Position numbers and translations under genes: made by a program. A DNA stretch of 64,000 nucleotides from Pseudonocardia petroleophila (GTDB lineage: Bacteria; Actinomycetota; Actinomycetes; Mycobacteriales; Pseudonocardiaceae): contig NZ_CP060131.1 of assembly GCF_014235185.1 (NCBI RefSeq), positions 1,433,501 through 1,497,500 of the forward strand. The letters are read 5' to 3'. The notes below the pieces were generated by a model that worked only from the letters and a program-made list of their open reading frames with translations, had not been told where the DNA came from and searched no databases. Positions 24,730 to 33,643 of the stretch are shown piece by piece (positions within the stretch are counted from its first letter, which is position 1; the number at the start of each line of letters is the position of its first letter).

Positions 24730-25437
24730 ATGCGACGGAAACCCCCCGCTGATACCGGCCGCTCGGAGACCACCGCCGAGCTGATCGCCCGCATCAGTGC
24801 CGAGCGCGACGCCCCGGTCGAGTCCACCGGCCGCCACGCCGTCCTCACCGCTCCCCCGCGGACGGCGTCCCCCCGGACCGCGGCCGAGCCGGACGTCCGG
24901 CGGCCGCGCCGCCCCGCGGCCGACCGCGTCGCCACCCCGCCGGCGGGTCCCCGGACGCGGCTCGCCCCCCTCGACGACGAGTCGCCCGCCGAGCGCACCG
25001 GGCCGATCGAGCCGGTCGGGATCCCGGCGCCGCGCACCGGCCCCGACGCCGACGCCCCGCGGCGCCGCCGCGAGCTGGCCGTCGTCGACGACGTCCTCGC
25101 CGACCCCACGGCCGACGAGACCCCGACGACCGTGCTGCAGTTCCTCGCCCCGGACCCGCCCGCGCGGCGCAGGCCGGTGCGGATGCTGGTGTCGGGCGCG
25201 CTGGTGGCCGTGGCGATGGTCGTCGTCGGGGCCGCCGCGGCCGGCTGGTTCGGCGGGACGACCCCGAACGCCCCGGCCCAGCTCACCGCGGTGAGCAACG
25301 GCGTGGTCCCGGAACCCGGCCCGACCGGGCCGACGGTGCCCGCCCCCGTCAACGGGGCCCCGGCCCCGGAGCCGGCCGCCGACGTGCAGACGACCGGCGG
25401 CGCCGTCGCGCCCGCCGACGGCGGCTACGGCTACTGA
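24730..25437 (+). CDS. Single-pass membrane protein with Pro/Arg-rich cytoplasmic part
   Basis: A 235-residue protein from the ATG at 24730, with no clear ribosome site. A short helix ETTAELIARISAERDA opens it, followed by about 140 disordered Pro/Arg/Asp-rich residues. One membrane helix follows near residues 156-175 (GALVAVAMVVVGAAAAGWFG). The extracellular tail is Pro/Ala/Gly/Thr-rich and ends GGYGY. The layout resembles actinobacterial cell-envelope or anti-sigma-like proteins, but no domain was recognised. It is divergent from the response regulator. Confidence 0.65.
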   Translation: MRRKPPADTGRSETTAELIARISAERDAPVESTGRHAVLTAPPRTASPRTAAEPDVRRPRRPAADRVATPPAGPRTRLAPLDDESPAERTGPIEPVGIPAPRTGPDADAPRRRRELAVVDDVLADPTADETPTTVLQFLAPDPPARRRPVRMLVSGALVAVAMVVVGAAAAGWFGGTTPNAPAQLTAVSNGVVPEPGPTGPTVPAPVNGAPAPEPAADVQTTGGAVAPADGGYGY

Positions 25438-25488
25438 CCGCACCCGTCCCGCCCGGCGCTCCCCAACGGGCGGGACGGGTGCGGTCAG
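25434..25488. terminator. Perfect 22-bp hairpin containing both stop codons
   Basis: Two perfectly complementary 22-nt arms (25434-25455 and 25467-25488), both beginning CTGACCGCACC on their own strand, surround an 11-nt loop. The arms include the TGA of the upstream plus-strand gene and the stop of the convergent minus-strand gene. It acts almost certainly as a shared bidirectional terminator. Confidence 0.85.
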
Positions 25489-25682
25489 ATCGCGCGCTTG
25501 CTGTGCGGGCGCGGCCCGCGGGTGCCGCGGACCGGGTCGCCCTGCGGGCCGACGTGACCGGGCTGCGCGGGCGTGCGGGCCTTCTTGCGCCGGTCGGCGC
25601 GGTTGAGCGGGGCCTCCGGCGCCTCGACGTCGTCGACGGCGTCGGGGGTCTCGGGCTCGGGCGTGCTGGGCTTCTCGGACAT
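25485..25682 (-). CDS. Small acidic-to-basic hypothetical protein
   Basis: A 65-residue protein with a good GGAGG ribosome site 6-7 nt before its ATG. The first half is acidic and Pro-rich (PSTPEPETPDAVDDVEAPEA). The second half is basic, with APLNRADRRKKARTPAQ and a GPRPHSKRAI end. Similar LNRADRRK-type small proteins occur in actinobacteria without a known role. It is probably disordered and could bind nucleic acid. Confidence 0.6.
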   Translation of the reverse strand: MSEKPSTPEPETPDAVDDVEAPEAPLNRADRRKKARTPAQPGHVGPQGDPVRGTRGPRPHSKRAI

Positions 25683-25776
25683 GGCGACCTCCGGTGGGTG
25701 GGGCGACGGCAGCGGCGGCGGATCAGGAGATCATCGGCCGATCCTAGTGCCGCGGGGCACGGGCCCTCAGCCGGTT

Positions 25777-26523
25777 TCAGGCCAGCAGCGGGACGAGCCG
25801 TTCGGCGTGCTCGCGCAGCAGCCGGACGAGCTCGTCGTTGGGCTCCGCCACCCGCGCCGCGGGACCGCACAGCGCCAGCCCGGCCACGAGCGCACCGGTG
25901 GCCGGGTCCCGGATCGGGACCGCGAGGCAGCCCTTGTCGGCGGTGAGCTCGCCGCACTGCCGGGCCAGGTCCGCGTCCCGCACCAGCGCCAGCCGGTCCC
26001 CGAGCTCGGTCGTGCCGGTGACGGTGTGGGCGGTGAGCGGGCGCAGGTCGCGGGCCAGTGCGCGCCAGTCGGCCTGGTCGGCGAGCAGCAACCGCCCCAG
26101 CGCCGACGCGTGCGGGTAGCGGGCGAGCACGGCCGACTCCGTCGGCGGGTGGTCCGGGTCGGGATCGACGAGCGTGAGCGTGCCGCCGCGGAACGACGCG
26201 AGGTGCACACCCCAGCGCACCAGCCCGCGCAGGTGCTCGACGACGGCGCGCGCGGCCGCGGGCGGCTGCGTCACGACGGGCAGCGCGAGCCGGGCGGCGC
26301 GGCGGCCGAGCGCGAACCCGCGCAGGTCCGGCAGCCGCACCAGGTACTCCTCCCCCACCAGCAGGTTCAGCAGCCGGTACGTCGTGGCCTGCGGGAGCTT
26401 CAGCGCGGCGGAGATTTCCTTCGCCGTGACCCCGGGCCCCGCGGCCACGACCTCCTCCAGCACCGCCAGCGCGCTGCGCACCGCGCGCGGCTGGCGTCCG
26501 GAGAGCGGGGAGGGGTCGGTCAC
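25777..26523 (-). CDS. IclR-family transcriptional regulator
   Basis: A 248-residue regulator from a GTG at 26523 that overlaps the permease stop (GTGA). Residues about 13-70 are the winged helix (SALAVLEEVVAAGPGVTAKE, then LPQATTYRLLNLL). The effector domain follows (RYPHASALGRLLLAD, CLAVPIRDPATGALVAGLAL). It is co-transcribed behind an APC permease and probably controls that permease and the divergent amine oxidase operon. Confidence 0.88.
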   Translation of the reverse strand: MTDPSPLSGRQPRAVRSALAVLEEVVAAGPGVTAKEISAALKLPQATTYRLLNLLVGEEYLVRLPDLRGFALGRRAARLALPVVTQPPAAARAVVEHLRGLVRWGVHLASFRGGTLTLVDPDPDHPPTESAVLARYPHASALGRLLLADQADWRALARDLRPLTAHTVTGTTELGDRLALVRDADLARQCGELTADKGCLAVPIRDPATGALVAGLALCGPAARVAEPNDELVRLLREHAERLVPLLA

Positions 26524-27944
26524 GGGCGGACCAGCACGTCGTCGGCGACGGTCTCGTCGTACGCCCCGATGCCGGCCAGCTCGCCGGGCCGCCGCCACCG
26601 CAGCCAGCCCAGCCACGCCAGCCCGGCGAGCACCAGCACGCCGATCACCAGCGGGATCACCCCGCCCCACGCCGACACCACGAACGCGACCAGCACCGCG
26701 AGCAGCACCGGCACCGCGACCGCGGTGACGACGAGCGGCGGCGCCGTCAGCTCGCCGATCCGGCGCAGGAACAGCGGAGCGGCCAGGCAGATCAGCAGGT
26801 AGGCGACGAGGTAACCGGCGGTCGCGACGGTGAGCAGCCCGGCCAGCACCTGCGATCCCGCGACGCCGGCCGCGAGCAGCCCGGCCGGGACGGCCGCCAC
26901 CACCGGCAGCGCCACGGCGATCGCGACGTGCGGCGTGCGGAACCGGGGATGGGTGGCACCGAGTCGCGCGGGCACGATCCCGTCGCGGGCCATCGAGAAC
27001 ACGACCCGGACCAGCGCGCCCAGCGTCGCGAGCGTGCACGCGGCGAACGACATGGCGATGCCGACGTCGAGCAGCACCGCGATCCAGGCCTCGCCCCGGG
27101 CCATCACCAGCGTCAGGACCGGCTCGGGCTCGGTCGTCAGGCCGCCTGCGGCGAAGCCGCTGACCTGGGTGTAGGCCCCGAACAGGTACAGCACGCCGGC
27201 CGCGCCCGCCGTCCAGGTGACGACGCGCGGCACCGTCCGGAACGGCCGCCGGGCCTCGACGCCCATCGCGGTGGCCGCCTCGAAGCCGATGAACGCGCCG
27301 AGGGCGGGCAGGACCCCGGCGGCGATCCCGCCGAGGCCGGGGTCCGGCGGGGGCGGGCCCGCGGGGGCGTCGGCGCCGAGCAGCGCGAGGAACACCACCG
27401 TCATGACGGTGATCGAGACCGCCTCGACCAGCAGCACCACCCGCGCCGAGAGCCGCACCCGCACCAGCACCCCGCCGGTCGCGAGCACCGCGAGGACGCA
27501 GACGGCCAGCACCAGCACCGGGCGCGAGCCCTCGGTCCCGCCGAGCCGGGCCACCAGCGCGTCGAGGTAGATCGCCGAGCCGGTCATCGCCGCCATCGCG
27601 AGCACGCCGTAGCCGACGAGCAGCGCCACGCCCGAGCTGAACGCCGCGACCGGGCCGAGGCCCTGCGCGGTCAGGCTGTAGAGCGAGCCGGCGGCGGCCA
27701 TCCGGCGCGTGAACTGGCCGATGCAGCTGCCGATCAGGAGCGCGACCGCCGTCGCGACGGCGAAGGACCACAGCGTCCCGGGCCCCGCGGTGGCCGCGAC
27801 GATCGCGGGCACGGTGGCCATCGCGGCGGCCGGCGCCGCCCCGGCGACGGACTGCGCCAGCACCTCGGCCGGGCCGAGGTTGCGGCGGTCCAGGCCGTGC
27901 ACCGGGGAACGGTGACGCAGGTGGGGCACGCGACGGTCCTTCAT
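26520..27944 (-). CDS. APC-family amino acid/amine permease
   Basis: A 474-residue transporter with about twelve membrane helices. It has the family N-terminal motif (SVAGAAPAAAMATVPAIVAA), GAFIGFEAATAMGVEARRPFRTVPR in the middle, and an AFVVSAWGGVIPLVIGVLV end. The ATG at 27944 (MKDRRVPH) gives the normal length. It is first in a two-gene unit with the IclR regulator and divergent from a second permease of the same family. Substrate is unknown; an amine or amino acid is likely. Confidence 0.87.
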   Translation of the reverse strand: MKDRRVPHLRHRSPVHGLDRRNLGPAEVLAQSVAGAAPAAAMATVPAIVAATAGPGTLWSFAVATAVALLIGSCIGQFTRRMAAAGSLYSLTAQGLGPVAAFSSGVALLVGYGVLAMAAMTGSAIYLDALVARLGGTEGSRPVLVLAVCVLAVLATGGVLVRVRLSARVVLLVEAVSITVMTVVFLALLGADAPAGPPPPDPGLGGIAAGVLPALGAFIGFEAATAMGVEARRPFRTVPRVVTWTAGAAGVLYLFGAYTQVSGFAAGGLTTEPEPVLTLVMARGEAWIAVLLDVGIAMSFAACTLATLGALVRVVFSMARDGIVPARLGATHPRFRTPHVAIAVALPVVAAVPAGLLAAGVAGSQVLAGLLTVATAGYLVAYLLICLAAPLFLRRIGELTAPPLVVTAVAVPVLLAVLVAFVVSAWGGVIPLVIGVLVLAGLAWLGWLRWRRPGELAGIGAYDETVADDVLVRP

Positions 27945-28038
27945 GTGGAGAGCCTTCCGCCGCTGGTCGGCGCAGCGTAGGACGCTATCGCCCGGATGCT
28001 GCGGAAGGCGACCGTCCGAATGAGAAAACCGCCGGGCG

Positions 28039-28059
28039 CGTTCCCGGGAGGTGGGAACG
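28039..28059. promoter_or_regulatory. Inverted repeat in the divergent permease promoter region
   Basis: CGTTCCC and its complement GGGAACG are separated by 7 bp, in the 208-bp gap between the two permease genes. It is a candidate binding site for the IclR regulator, which usually binds such short inverted repeats. Confidence 0.4.
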
Positions 28060-28152
28060 GGCGGCGGGCGATTCGCGCGAGCGGGCCCGGACCGTTGCCG
28101 GTCGGCGGGACACCGGCGGACGGTGCTGCGCAACCCGTCCCCGGAGGTCCGC

Positions 28153-29556
28153 ATGACCGACCGCACGCACACCCTGACCGGCTCGCTCGGAGTCGGCTCC
28201 ATCGTCTTCATGGTCGTGGCGGCCGCTGCGCCGCTGACCGTCATCGCCGGCACGGTGCCCCTGGGCATCGCCATCGGCAACGGCGCCGCGTTCCCCGCCA
28301 CGTTCGCGCTGTGCTCGGTGGTGCTGCTGCTGTTCGCCGTCGGCTTCTGCGCGATGACCAAGCACGTGCCCGACGCCGGCGCGTTCTACTCCTACGTCGA
28401 GCGCGGTCTCGGGCGCGCACCCGGCTGGGGCGCCGCGTTCCTCGCACTGGCGACCTACACCGCCGTGCAGCTCGCGGTGTACGGCTACATCGGCGCGATC
28501 CTCGACGGACTCGTCCAGCACTACGGCGGCCCGGCGCTGCCGTGGTGGCTGTACTCGGTGGCCGCGCTGGCCGTCACCGGGGTGCTCGGTTACCGGCGGA
28601 TCGAGCTGTCCAGCCGGGTGCTCGGCGTGCTGCTGGTGTCCGAGGTGGCGATCGTGCTCGTGTTCGACGCCGTCGTCGCGACCACAGGGTCGACGCCGTC
28701 GACCGCGCTGTTCGTGCCCGCCCAGATCGGGTCCGGCTCGGTCGGCGTCGCGATCATGTTCGCGATCGCCAGCTTCATCGGGTTCGAGGCCACCGCGGTG
28801 TTCCGCGACGAGGCCGTCGACCCGGAGCGCACCATCCCCCGCGCCACCTACCTCGCGCTCGTCCTGATCGGCGCGTTCTACACCGTCTCCGCGTGGGCCG
28901 TCGTGTCCGCGTGGGGCGACACCGAGGCCCTCGCTCAGGCCGGGGCCGACCCCGGCAACATGCTGCTGACGACGATCACGAACACGCTCGGCCCCGTCGG
29001 CGGCGACATCGCCCAGGTGCTGCTCGTGACCAGCCTGTTCGCCGCGATCCTGTCCTTCCACAACGTCCTGGCGCGGTACCTGTTCGCCCTCGGTGGCACC
29101 GGCGCGCTGCCCGCGGCCTGCGGGCGCAGCCACACCGTGCACGGCTCGCCGCACATCGCCTCGTTCGCGCAGACCGGCACCGCGCTGGTGTTCGTCGCCG
29201 TGTTCGCGCTCGCCGGGATGGACCCGGTGACGCAGGTGTTCGCGTGGATGGCCGGCACCGCGACGCTCGGCGTCCTCGCCCTGATGGCCCTGACCTGTCT
29301 GGCCGTGCTCGTGTTCTTCCGGCGCACCGGCGCCGACCGCAGGCCGTGGCAGACGGTGGTCGCGCCCGGGCTCGGACTGGCCGGACTCCTCGTCTGCCTC
29401 TGGTTGACGATCTCCAACTTCTCCACTCTGATCGGTGGGTCCACCGGACTCGCCACCGCGATCGGCGCCGTGCTGGTCGTGTTCTTCGTCGCCGGAGCCG
29501 CCTGGTCGGCCCGGCCCGTCCCGACCGTCGCGCCCGCTGCATCTGGGAGGCACTGA
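28153..29556 (+). CDS. APC-family permease coupled to amine oxidase
   Basis: A 467-residue APC-superfamily transporter with about twelve helices. It starts at the ATG at 28153 behind a GGAGG ribosome site. Family motifs are VVAAAAPLTVIAGTVPLGIA, IASFIGFEATAVFRDE and AVDPERTIPRATY. Only 2 bp separate its stop from the copper amine oxidase start, so the pair almost certainly works together, importing an amine that is then oxidised in the cytoplasm. Related pairs serve uptake of histamine, tyramine or phenethylamine; the exact substrate is not visible. Confidence 0.88.
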   Translation: MTDRTHTLTGSLGVGSIVFMVVAAAAPLTVIAGTVPLGIAIGNGAAFPATFALCSVVLLLFAVGFCAMTKHVPDAGAFYSYVERGLGRAPGWGAAFLALATYTAVQLAVYGYIGAILDGLVQHYGGPALPWWLYSVAALAVTGVLGYRRIELSSRVLGVLLVSEVAIVLVFDAVVATTGSTPSTALFVPAQIGSGSVGVAIMFAIASFIGFEATAVFRDEAVDPERTIPRATYLALVLIGAFYTVSAWAVVSAWGDTEALAQAGADPGNMLLTTITNTLGPVGGDIAQVLLVTSLFAAILSFHNVLARYLFALGGTGALPAACGRSHTVHGSPHIASFAQTGTALVFVAVFALAGMDPVTQVFAWMAGTATLGVLALMALTCLAVLVFFRRTGADRRPWQTVVAPGLGLAGLLVCLWLTISNFSTLIGGSTGLATAIGAVLVVFFVAGAAWSARPVPTVAPAASGRH

Positions 29557-29558
29557 CC

Positions 29559-31445
29559 ATGACCCTCGCCGAGACCCGCACCACCCATCCGCTGGAGCTG
29601 ACGACCGCAGCCGAGGTCGACGCCGTCCGCACGGCGCTCGTCGAGGCCGGGCTGCTGGGCGAGTCCGTCCGGTTCGCGTTCTTCGCCCCCGAGGAGCCCG
29701 TCAAGTCCGCCGTGCTCGACGGCACCGCGGCCGACCGGCGCTTCCGGGCGGTCCTGCTCGACGTCGCCACGGGTCGCTCGGTCGACACCGTCGTGTCGGC
29801 CACCAGCGGCGAGGTCGTCTCCTCCCGCGAGCTCGACCCGCCGGTCGACGGCCAGCCGCCGATCATCGACACCGAGTTCGAGATGATCGAGGAGATCCTC
29901 AACGCCGAGCCGGCCTGGCTGGCCGCGCTGGAGGCCAGGGGCATCGCGCCGGAGTCCGTGCGCGCCGTGCCGCTCTCGGCCGGGGTCTACGAGATCCCGG
30001 GCGAGGTCGGGCGCCGGATCGTCCGCGCGTTCGGGTTCCAGCAGGACCACGAGAAGGACCACCCCTGGGCCCACCCGATCGACGGGCTCGTCGCCTACGT
30101 CGACCTCACCGGCCGCTCGGTCGACCGCGTGATCGACACCGGGCCCGTGCCGGTGCCGTCGACGTCGGGCAACTTCGACGACCCCGCGTTCGTCGGCGAG
30201 CCCCGCACGACCCTCAAGCCGATCGAGATCACCCAGCCCGACGGCCCGTCGTTCTCCGTCGAGGGCAACCGGGTGCGCTGGGAGAAGTGGGACCTGCGCA
30301 TCGGGTTCAACGAGCGCGAGGGCCTGACCCTGCACCAGATCAGCTTCGACGGGCGGCCGGTGGTCTACCGGGCGTCGGTCGCGGAGATGGTGGTGCCCTA
30401 CGCCGACCCGGCGCCGGTGCGCTTCTGGCAGAACTACTTCGACTGCGGCGAGTACATGTTCGCCCGCTACGCCGACTCGCTGCAGCTCGGCTGCGACTGC
30501 CTCGGCGAGATCCACTACCTCGACGCCGTCATCGCCGACGACCTCGGCCACCCGAAGACGATCACCAACGCGATCTGCATGCACGAGGAGGACACGGGCG
30601 TCCTCTGGAAGCACTCCGACCTGTTCACCGGCAGCGCGGAGACCCGCCGCCAGCGCCGCATGGTGTTCTCGTTCTTCACCCCGATCGGCAACTACGACTA
30701 CGGCTTCTACTGGTACCTCTACCTCGACGGCACCATCCAGCTCGAGGTCAAGGCCACCGGCATCGTGTTCACCGCGGCCGCACCGTCGGAGTACGCCACG
30801 GAGGTCGCGCCCGGGCTCATGGCGCCGTTCCACCAGCACCTGTTCTCCGCCCGGCTGGACATGACCGTCGACGGGGTGGCCAACGCCGTCGACGAGGTGC
30901 AGGCGCAGCGCGTGCCGGTGGGCCCGGAAAACCCCTACGGCAACGCGTTCCGCAGGGCCCGGACGCGCCTGACGACCGAGTCCGACGCCCAGCGCCTCGC
31001 CGACACCTCCGTCGGACGGACCTGGCACATCGTCAACCCGGACGTGCAGAACGCGCTGGGCCAGGACGTCGGCTACGCGCTGATCCCGGAGGGGCGCCCG
31101 GCGATGCTGGCCGACGAGTCGTCGTCGATCCACGCCCGCGCCACGTTCGCCACGAAGCACCTGTGGGTGACGAAGTACGACCCGGCGGAGCGCTACCCGG
31201 CCGGGGACTTCGTGAACCAGAACCCCGGCGGGGCGGGGCTGCCGGCGTGGGTCGCGGCCGACCGGCCGGTGGACGGGGAGGACATCGTCGTGTGGCACAC
31301 GTTCGGCACCACCCACTTCCCGCGGCCGGAGGACTGGCCGGTGATGCCCGTCGACCACACCGGCTTCACGCTCAAGCCCGTGGGCTTCTTCGACCGCAAC
31401 CCCACCCTCGACGTGCCGAGCAGCGGGGGGAAGCACTGCAGCTGA
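29559..31445 (+). CDS. Copper-containing primary amine oxidase
   Basis: A 628-residue quinoenzyme that converts a primary amine to aldehyde, ammonia and peroxide. The tyrosine that becomes topaquinone is Y379 in IGNYDYG. The catalytic Asp lies in NYFDCGEYM, the copper ligands in HQHLFSARLD and the later HFPRPEDWP, and the CDCLG disulfide pair is present. Length and motifs match bacterial cytoplasmic enzymes such as Arthrobacter phenethylamine/histamine oxidase. There is no signal peptide. The ribosome site GGGAGG overlaps the end of the permease gene. Confidence 0.95.
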   Translation: MTLAETRTTHPLELTTAAEVDAVRTALVEAGLLGESVRFAFFAPEEPVKSAVLDGTAADRRFRAVLLDVATGRSVDTVVSATSGEVVSSRELDPPVDGQPPIIDTEFEMIEEILNAEPAWLAALEARGIAPESVRAVPLSAGVYEIPGEVGRRIVRAFGFQQDHEKDHPWAHPIDGLVAYVDLTGRSVDRVIDTGPVPVPSTSGNFDDPAFVGEPRTTLKPIEITQPDGPSFSVEGNRVRWEKWDLRIGFNEREGLTLHQISFDGRPVVYRASVAEMVVPYADPAPVRFWQNYFDCGEYMFARYADSLQLGCDCLGEIHYLDAVIADDLGHPKTITNAICMHEEDTGVLWKHSDLFTGSAETRRQRRMVFSFFTPIGNYDYGFYWYLYLDGTIQLEVKATGIVFTAAAPSEYATEVAPGLMAPFHQHLFSARLDMTVDGVANAVDEVQAQRVPVGPENPYGNAFRRARTRLTTESDAQRLADTSVGRTWHIVNPDVQNALGQDVGYALIPEGRPAMLADESSSIHARATFATKHLWVTKYDPAERYPAGDFVNQNPGGAGLPAWVAADRPVDGEDIVVWHTFGTTHFPRPEDWPVMPVDHTGFTLKPVGFFDRNPTLDVPSSGGKHCS

Positions 31446-31499
31446 CCGGTCCCGCGGGCCGCGGAATGGGGGCGGTCGCAGGGGCGTTCGAGCCGGGTG

Positions 31500-32471
31500 A
31501 TGGCACCCGTCCGGCTCTCGCTCCTCGACCGCTCCCGCACCCGCGCCGGTGAGCCCGACGCCGCCGCGCTGCGGCACACCGTCGAGCGCGCCCGCCGGGC
31601 GGAGGCGTCGGGGTACCACCGGTTCTGGGTCGCCGAGCACCACGCCGTCCCGGGGATCGCGAGCGGCAGCCCGCCCGTCCTGATGGCCGCGGTCGCCGCG
31701 CGGACCGAGCGGATCCGCGTCGGTTCGGGCGGGGTGATGCTGCCCAACCACCAGCCGCTCGTCGTCGCCGAGCAGTTCGCGATGCTCGAGGCGCTGTTCC
31801 CGGGCCGCGTCGACCTGGGCGTCGGGCGGTCGCTCGGGTTCACCGCCCCGGTGCGCGAGGCCCTGCGCAGCGACGGCGCCGACACCTTCGCCGACGACCT
31901 CGCCGAGCTGCGCTCCTACCTCGACGGTCGCGCGGCCGTCACCGCCCGGCCCCGGCTCGACCACCCGCCGCCGGTGTTCGTGCTGGCCACCGGCTCGGGT
32001 CTCGCCGTGGCCGGGGACGCCGGGCTGCCGGTCGTGCTGGGCGGCCCGGTCCTCGACGACGCCGCGGTCGGCGAGCGCATCGCCGACTACCGCTCCCGGG
32101 CCCGGGCGGCCGGTGCGGAGCCGTACGTCGTCGTCTCGCTCGACGTGCTGGTGGCCGACTCCGTCGACGCCGCCCGCGAGCTCGCGGTCCCGGAGGCGTG
32201 GGCGCTGGCCGCGGCCCGCACGACGGGGGCGTTCCCGGCCCTGGAGCCGGCCGACGCCGCGCGGCCGCTCACCCCGCGGCAGCGCGAGGTCGTCGACGCG
32301 GCGGTGGGGCGCACCGTGGCCGGGGACGACGCGACGGTGGCGGCCCGGCTCGACGACCTCCTCGCCCGCACCGGGGCCGACGAGCTGCTCGCCTCCACCT
32401 CGACGTTCGACCGCGACGCCCTGCGCGAGTCCGACGGCCGCCTCGCCGCGCTCTGGGCCCGCCGCGCTTGA
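31500..32471 (+). CDS. LLM-class flavin-dependent oxidoreductase
   Basis: A 323-residue luciferase-like monooxygenase family protein. Motifs include GYHRFWVAEHHAVPGIASGSP, RIRVGSGGVMLPNHQPLVVAEQFA and FPGRVDLGVGRSLG, all typical of the single-subunit LLM group that uses F420 or FMNH2. The start is the ATG at 31500, just after a GTG at 31497 that is also possible. It follows the amine oxidase by 54 bp and may be part of the same pathway, or independent. Confidence 0.87.
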   Translation: MAPVRLSLLDRSRTRAGEPDAAALRHTVERARRAEASGYHRFWVAEHHAVPGIASGSPPVLMAAVAARTERIRVGSGGVMLPNHQPLVVAEQFAMLEALFPGRVDLGVGRSLGFTAPVREALRSDGADTFADDLAELRSYLDGRAAVTARPRLDHPPPVFVLATGSGLAVAGDAGLPVVLGGPVLDDAAVGERIADYRSRARAAGAEPYVVVSLDVLVADSVDAARELAVPEAWALAAARTTGAFPALEPADAARPLTPRQREVVDAAVGRTVAGDDATVAARLDDLLARTGADELLASTSTFDRDALRESDGRLAALWARRA

Positions 32472-32489
32472 CCGGTCGGGCCGCGGGGT

Positions 32490-33497
32490 TCAGGCGGCCG
32501 GGCGCGGACCGGGCACCGGGGAGATGCCGGGGACGGGATCGGCCCCGCCGCGACCGGCCGGGGAGGTGCCCAGGTCGTCGAGGCGGACGGGGCGGTCGCA
32601 GCCCCGGCAGGCCAGCTGGGGGTGCACCACCCGCCCGCACTTCTCGTGGCGGATCACCAGCGCCCGGCCCTCCGGTGAGCGGAAGTTGCGCTGCCCCCAC
32701 TCGACGGTCTGCAGCACGACCGGCAGGAAGGCGCGCCCCTTGCTGGTGAGCCGGTAGTCGAACCAGTCGGGGCGCTCCGCGTCGGGCACCGCCTGCATGA
32801 CGCCGATCTCGCAGAACGTGCGGAGCCGCTCGGTGATCGTCGGGATCGGGCCGCCGAGGAACTGCACGAACTCCGAGTGCCGGGTGACCCCGCGGAAGGC
32901 CGCACCGACCACCGCCCACGACCACCGGTCGCCGATCAGCACCATCGTCTCCGGGAACTCCCCCGCGGTGACCCCGGTGGACCGGGAACGCCGCCGGTTG
33001 GCGACCTCGGGGATCGACCGCAACCACCCGCCGCTCGGCCCGACGGTCATCCGCAGGTGGCGTCCGGCGATCTCCGCGCCGCACGCCGCGCACTCGGTGC
33101 ACGGGTCGAGCACCCGGCCGCAGGGCAGGTGCACGATGTCGAACCCGGGGCGCCCGGGCACCGTGCCCCACCGGCTCTCCCACGCCCAGATCCCGACGAG
33201 CGCGGGCCAGGTCGCCCGGCCGCGCGGCGTCAGCTCGTAGCTGTGGCGGACCGGGTTGGTCTGGTACGCCTCGCGCCGGAACAGGCCGAGATCGGTGAGC
33301 ATCGCGAGCCCGCCGCTCAGCACGGAGTTGGAGATCTCGCCGTGCCGGATCCAGTCGGAGAAGCGCCGGTCCCCCGCCATCGCGCGGGCCAGGATCCACA
33401 GGTTCCACTCACTGGCGAGGATCTGCGACGCGAGGGCCAGGGCGTTGGGACCGCCTTCGGGCAGCACGATCTGCCGGCCCCGGACGTCATCCGGCAC
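32490..33497 (-). CDS. Double-domain HxlR-family regulator
   Basis: A 335-residue protein with two HxlR-type winged helices in tandem (about residues 20-105 and 185-275), where family members usually have one. Each copy is followed by a Cys cluster (CGRVLDPCTECAACG and CGRVVHPQLACRGC) that looks like a small zinc ribbon, so the whole unit seems duplicated. The copies have diverged. It is divergent from the branched-chain-type transport operon, across a gap holding an inverted repeat, and is its likely regulator. Confidence 0.85.
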   Translation of the reverse strand: MPDDVRGRQIVLPEGGPNALALASQILASEWNLWILARAMAGDRRFSDWIRHGEISNSVLSGGLAMLTDLGLFRREAYQTNPVRHSYELTPRGRATWPALVGIWAWESRWGTVPGRPGFDIVHLPCGRVLDPCTECAACGAEIAGRHLRMTVGPSGGWLRSIPEVANRRRSRSTGVTAGEFPETMVLIGDRWSWAVVGAAFRGVTRHSEFVQFLGGPIPTITERLRTFCEIGVMQAVPDAERPDWFDYRLTSKGRAFLPVVLQTVEWGQRNFRSPEGRALVIRHEKCGRVVHPQLACRGCDRPVRLDDLGTSPAGRGGADPVPGISPVPGPRPAA

Positions 33498-33598
33498 ACG
33501 ACCACCCCCGCCCCGTCGCCGGACCGTACAGCAGCCCAGCTGCGGAGATTGTCCCTCACGCCTTCCCCGCCAGCAACCCGGCGTGCTACAACTACCGG

Positions 33599-33627
33599 AG
33601 TCACTTACATCAGTTAACAGAGTGACT
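33599..33627. promoter_or_regulatory. Inverted repeat before the ABC transporter operon
   Basis: AGTCACT (33599-33605) is mirrored by AGTGACT (33621-33627) around a 15-bp AT-richer centre containing GTTAAC. It lies 17 bp before the first gene of the operon and in the gap with the HxlR gene. It is a good candidate operator. Confidence 0.5.
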
Positions 33628-33643
33628 TGGTCAGGAGGCCGTC

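Noticed and set aside
28935..31964. Long minus-strand frame opposite the second permease and amine oxidase
   Set aside because: It is rich in Arg, Asp, Gly and His with no motif, and lies fully opposite two well-identified genes.
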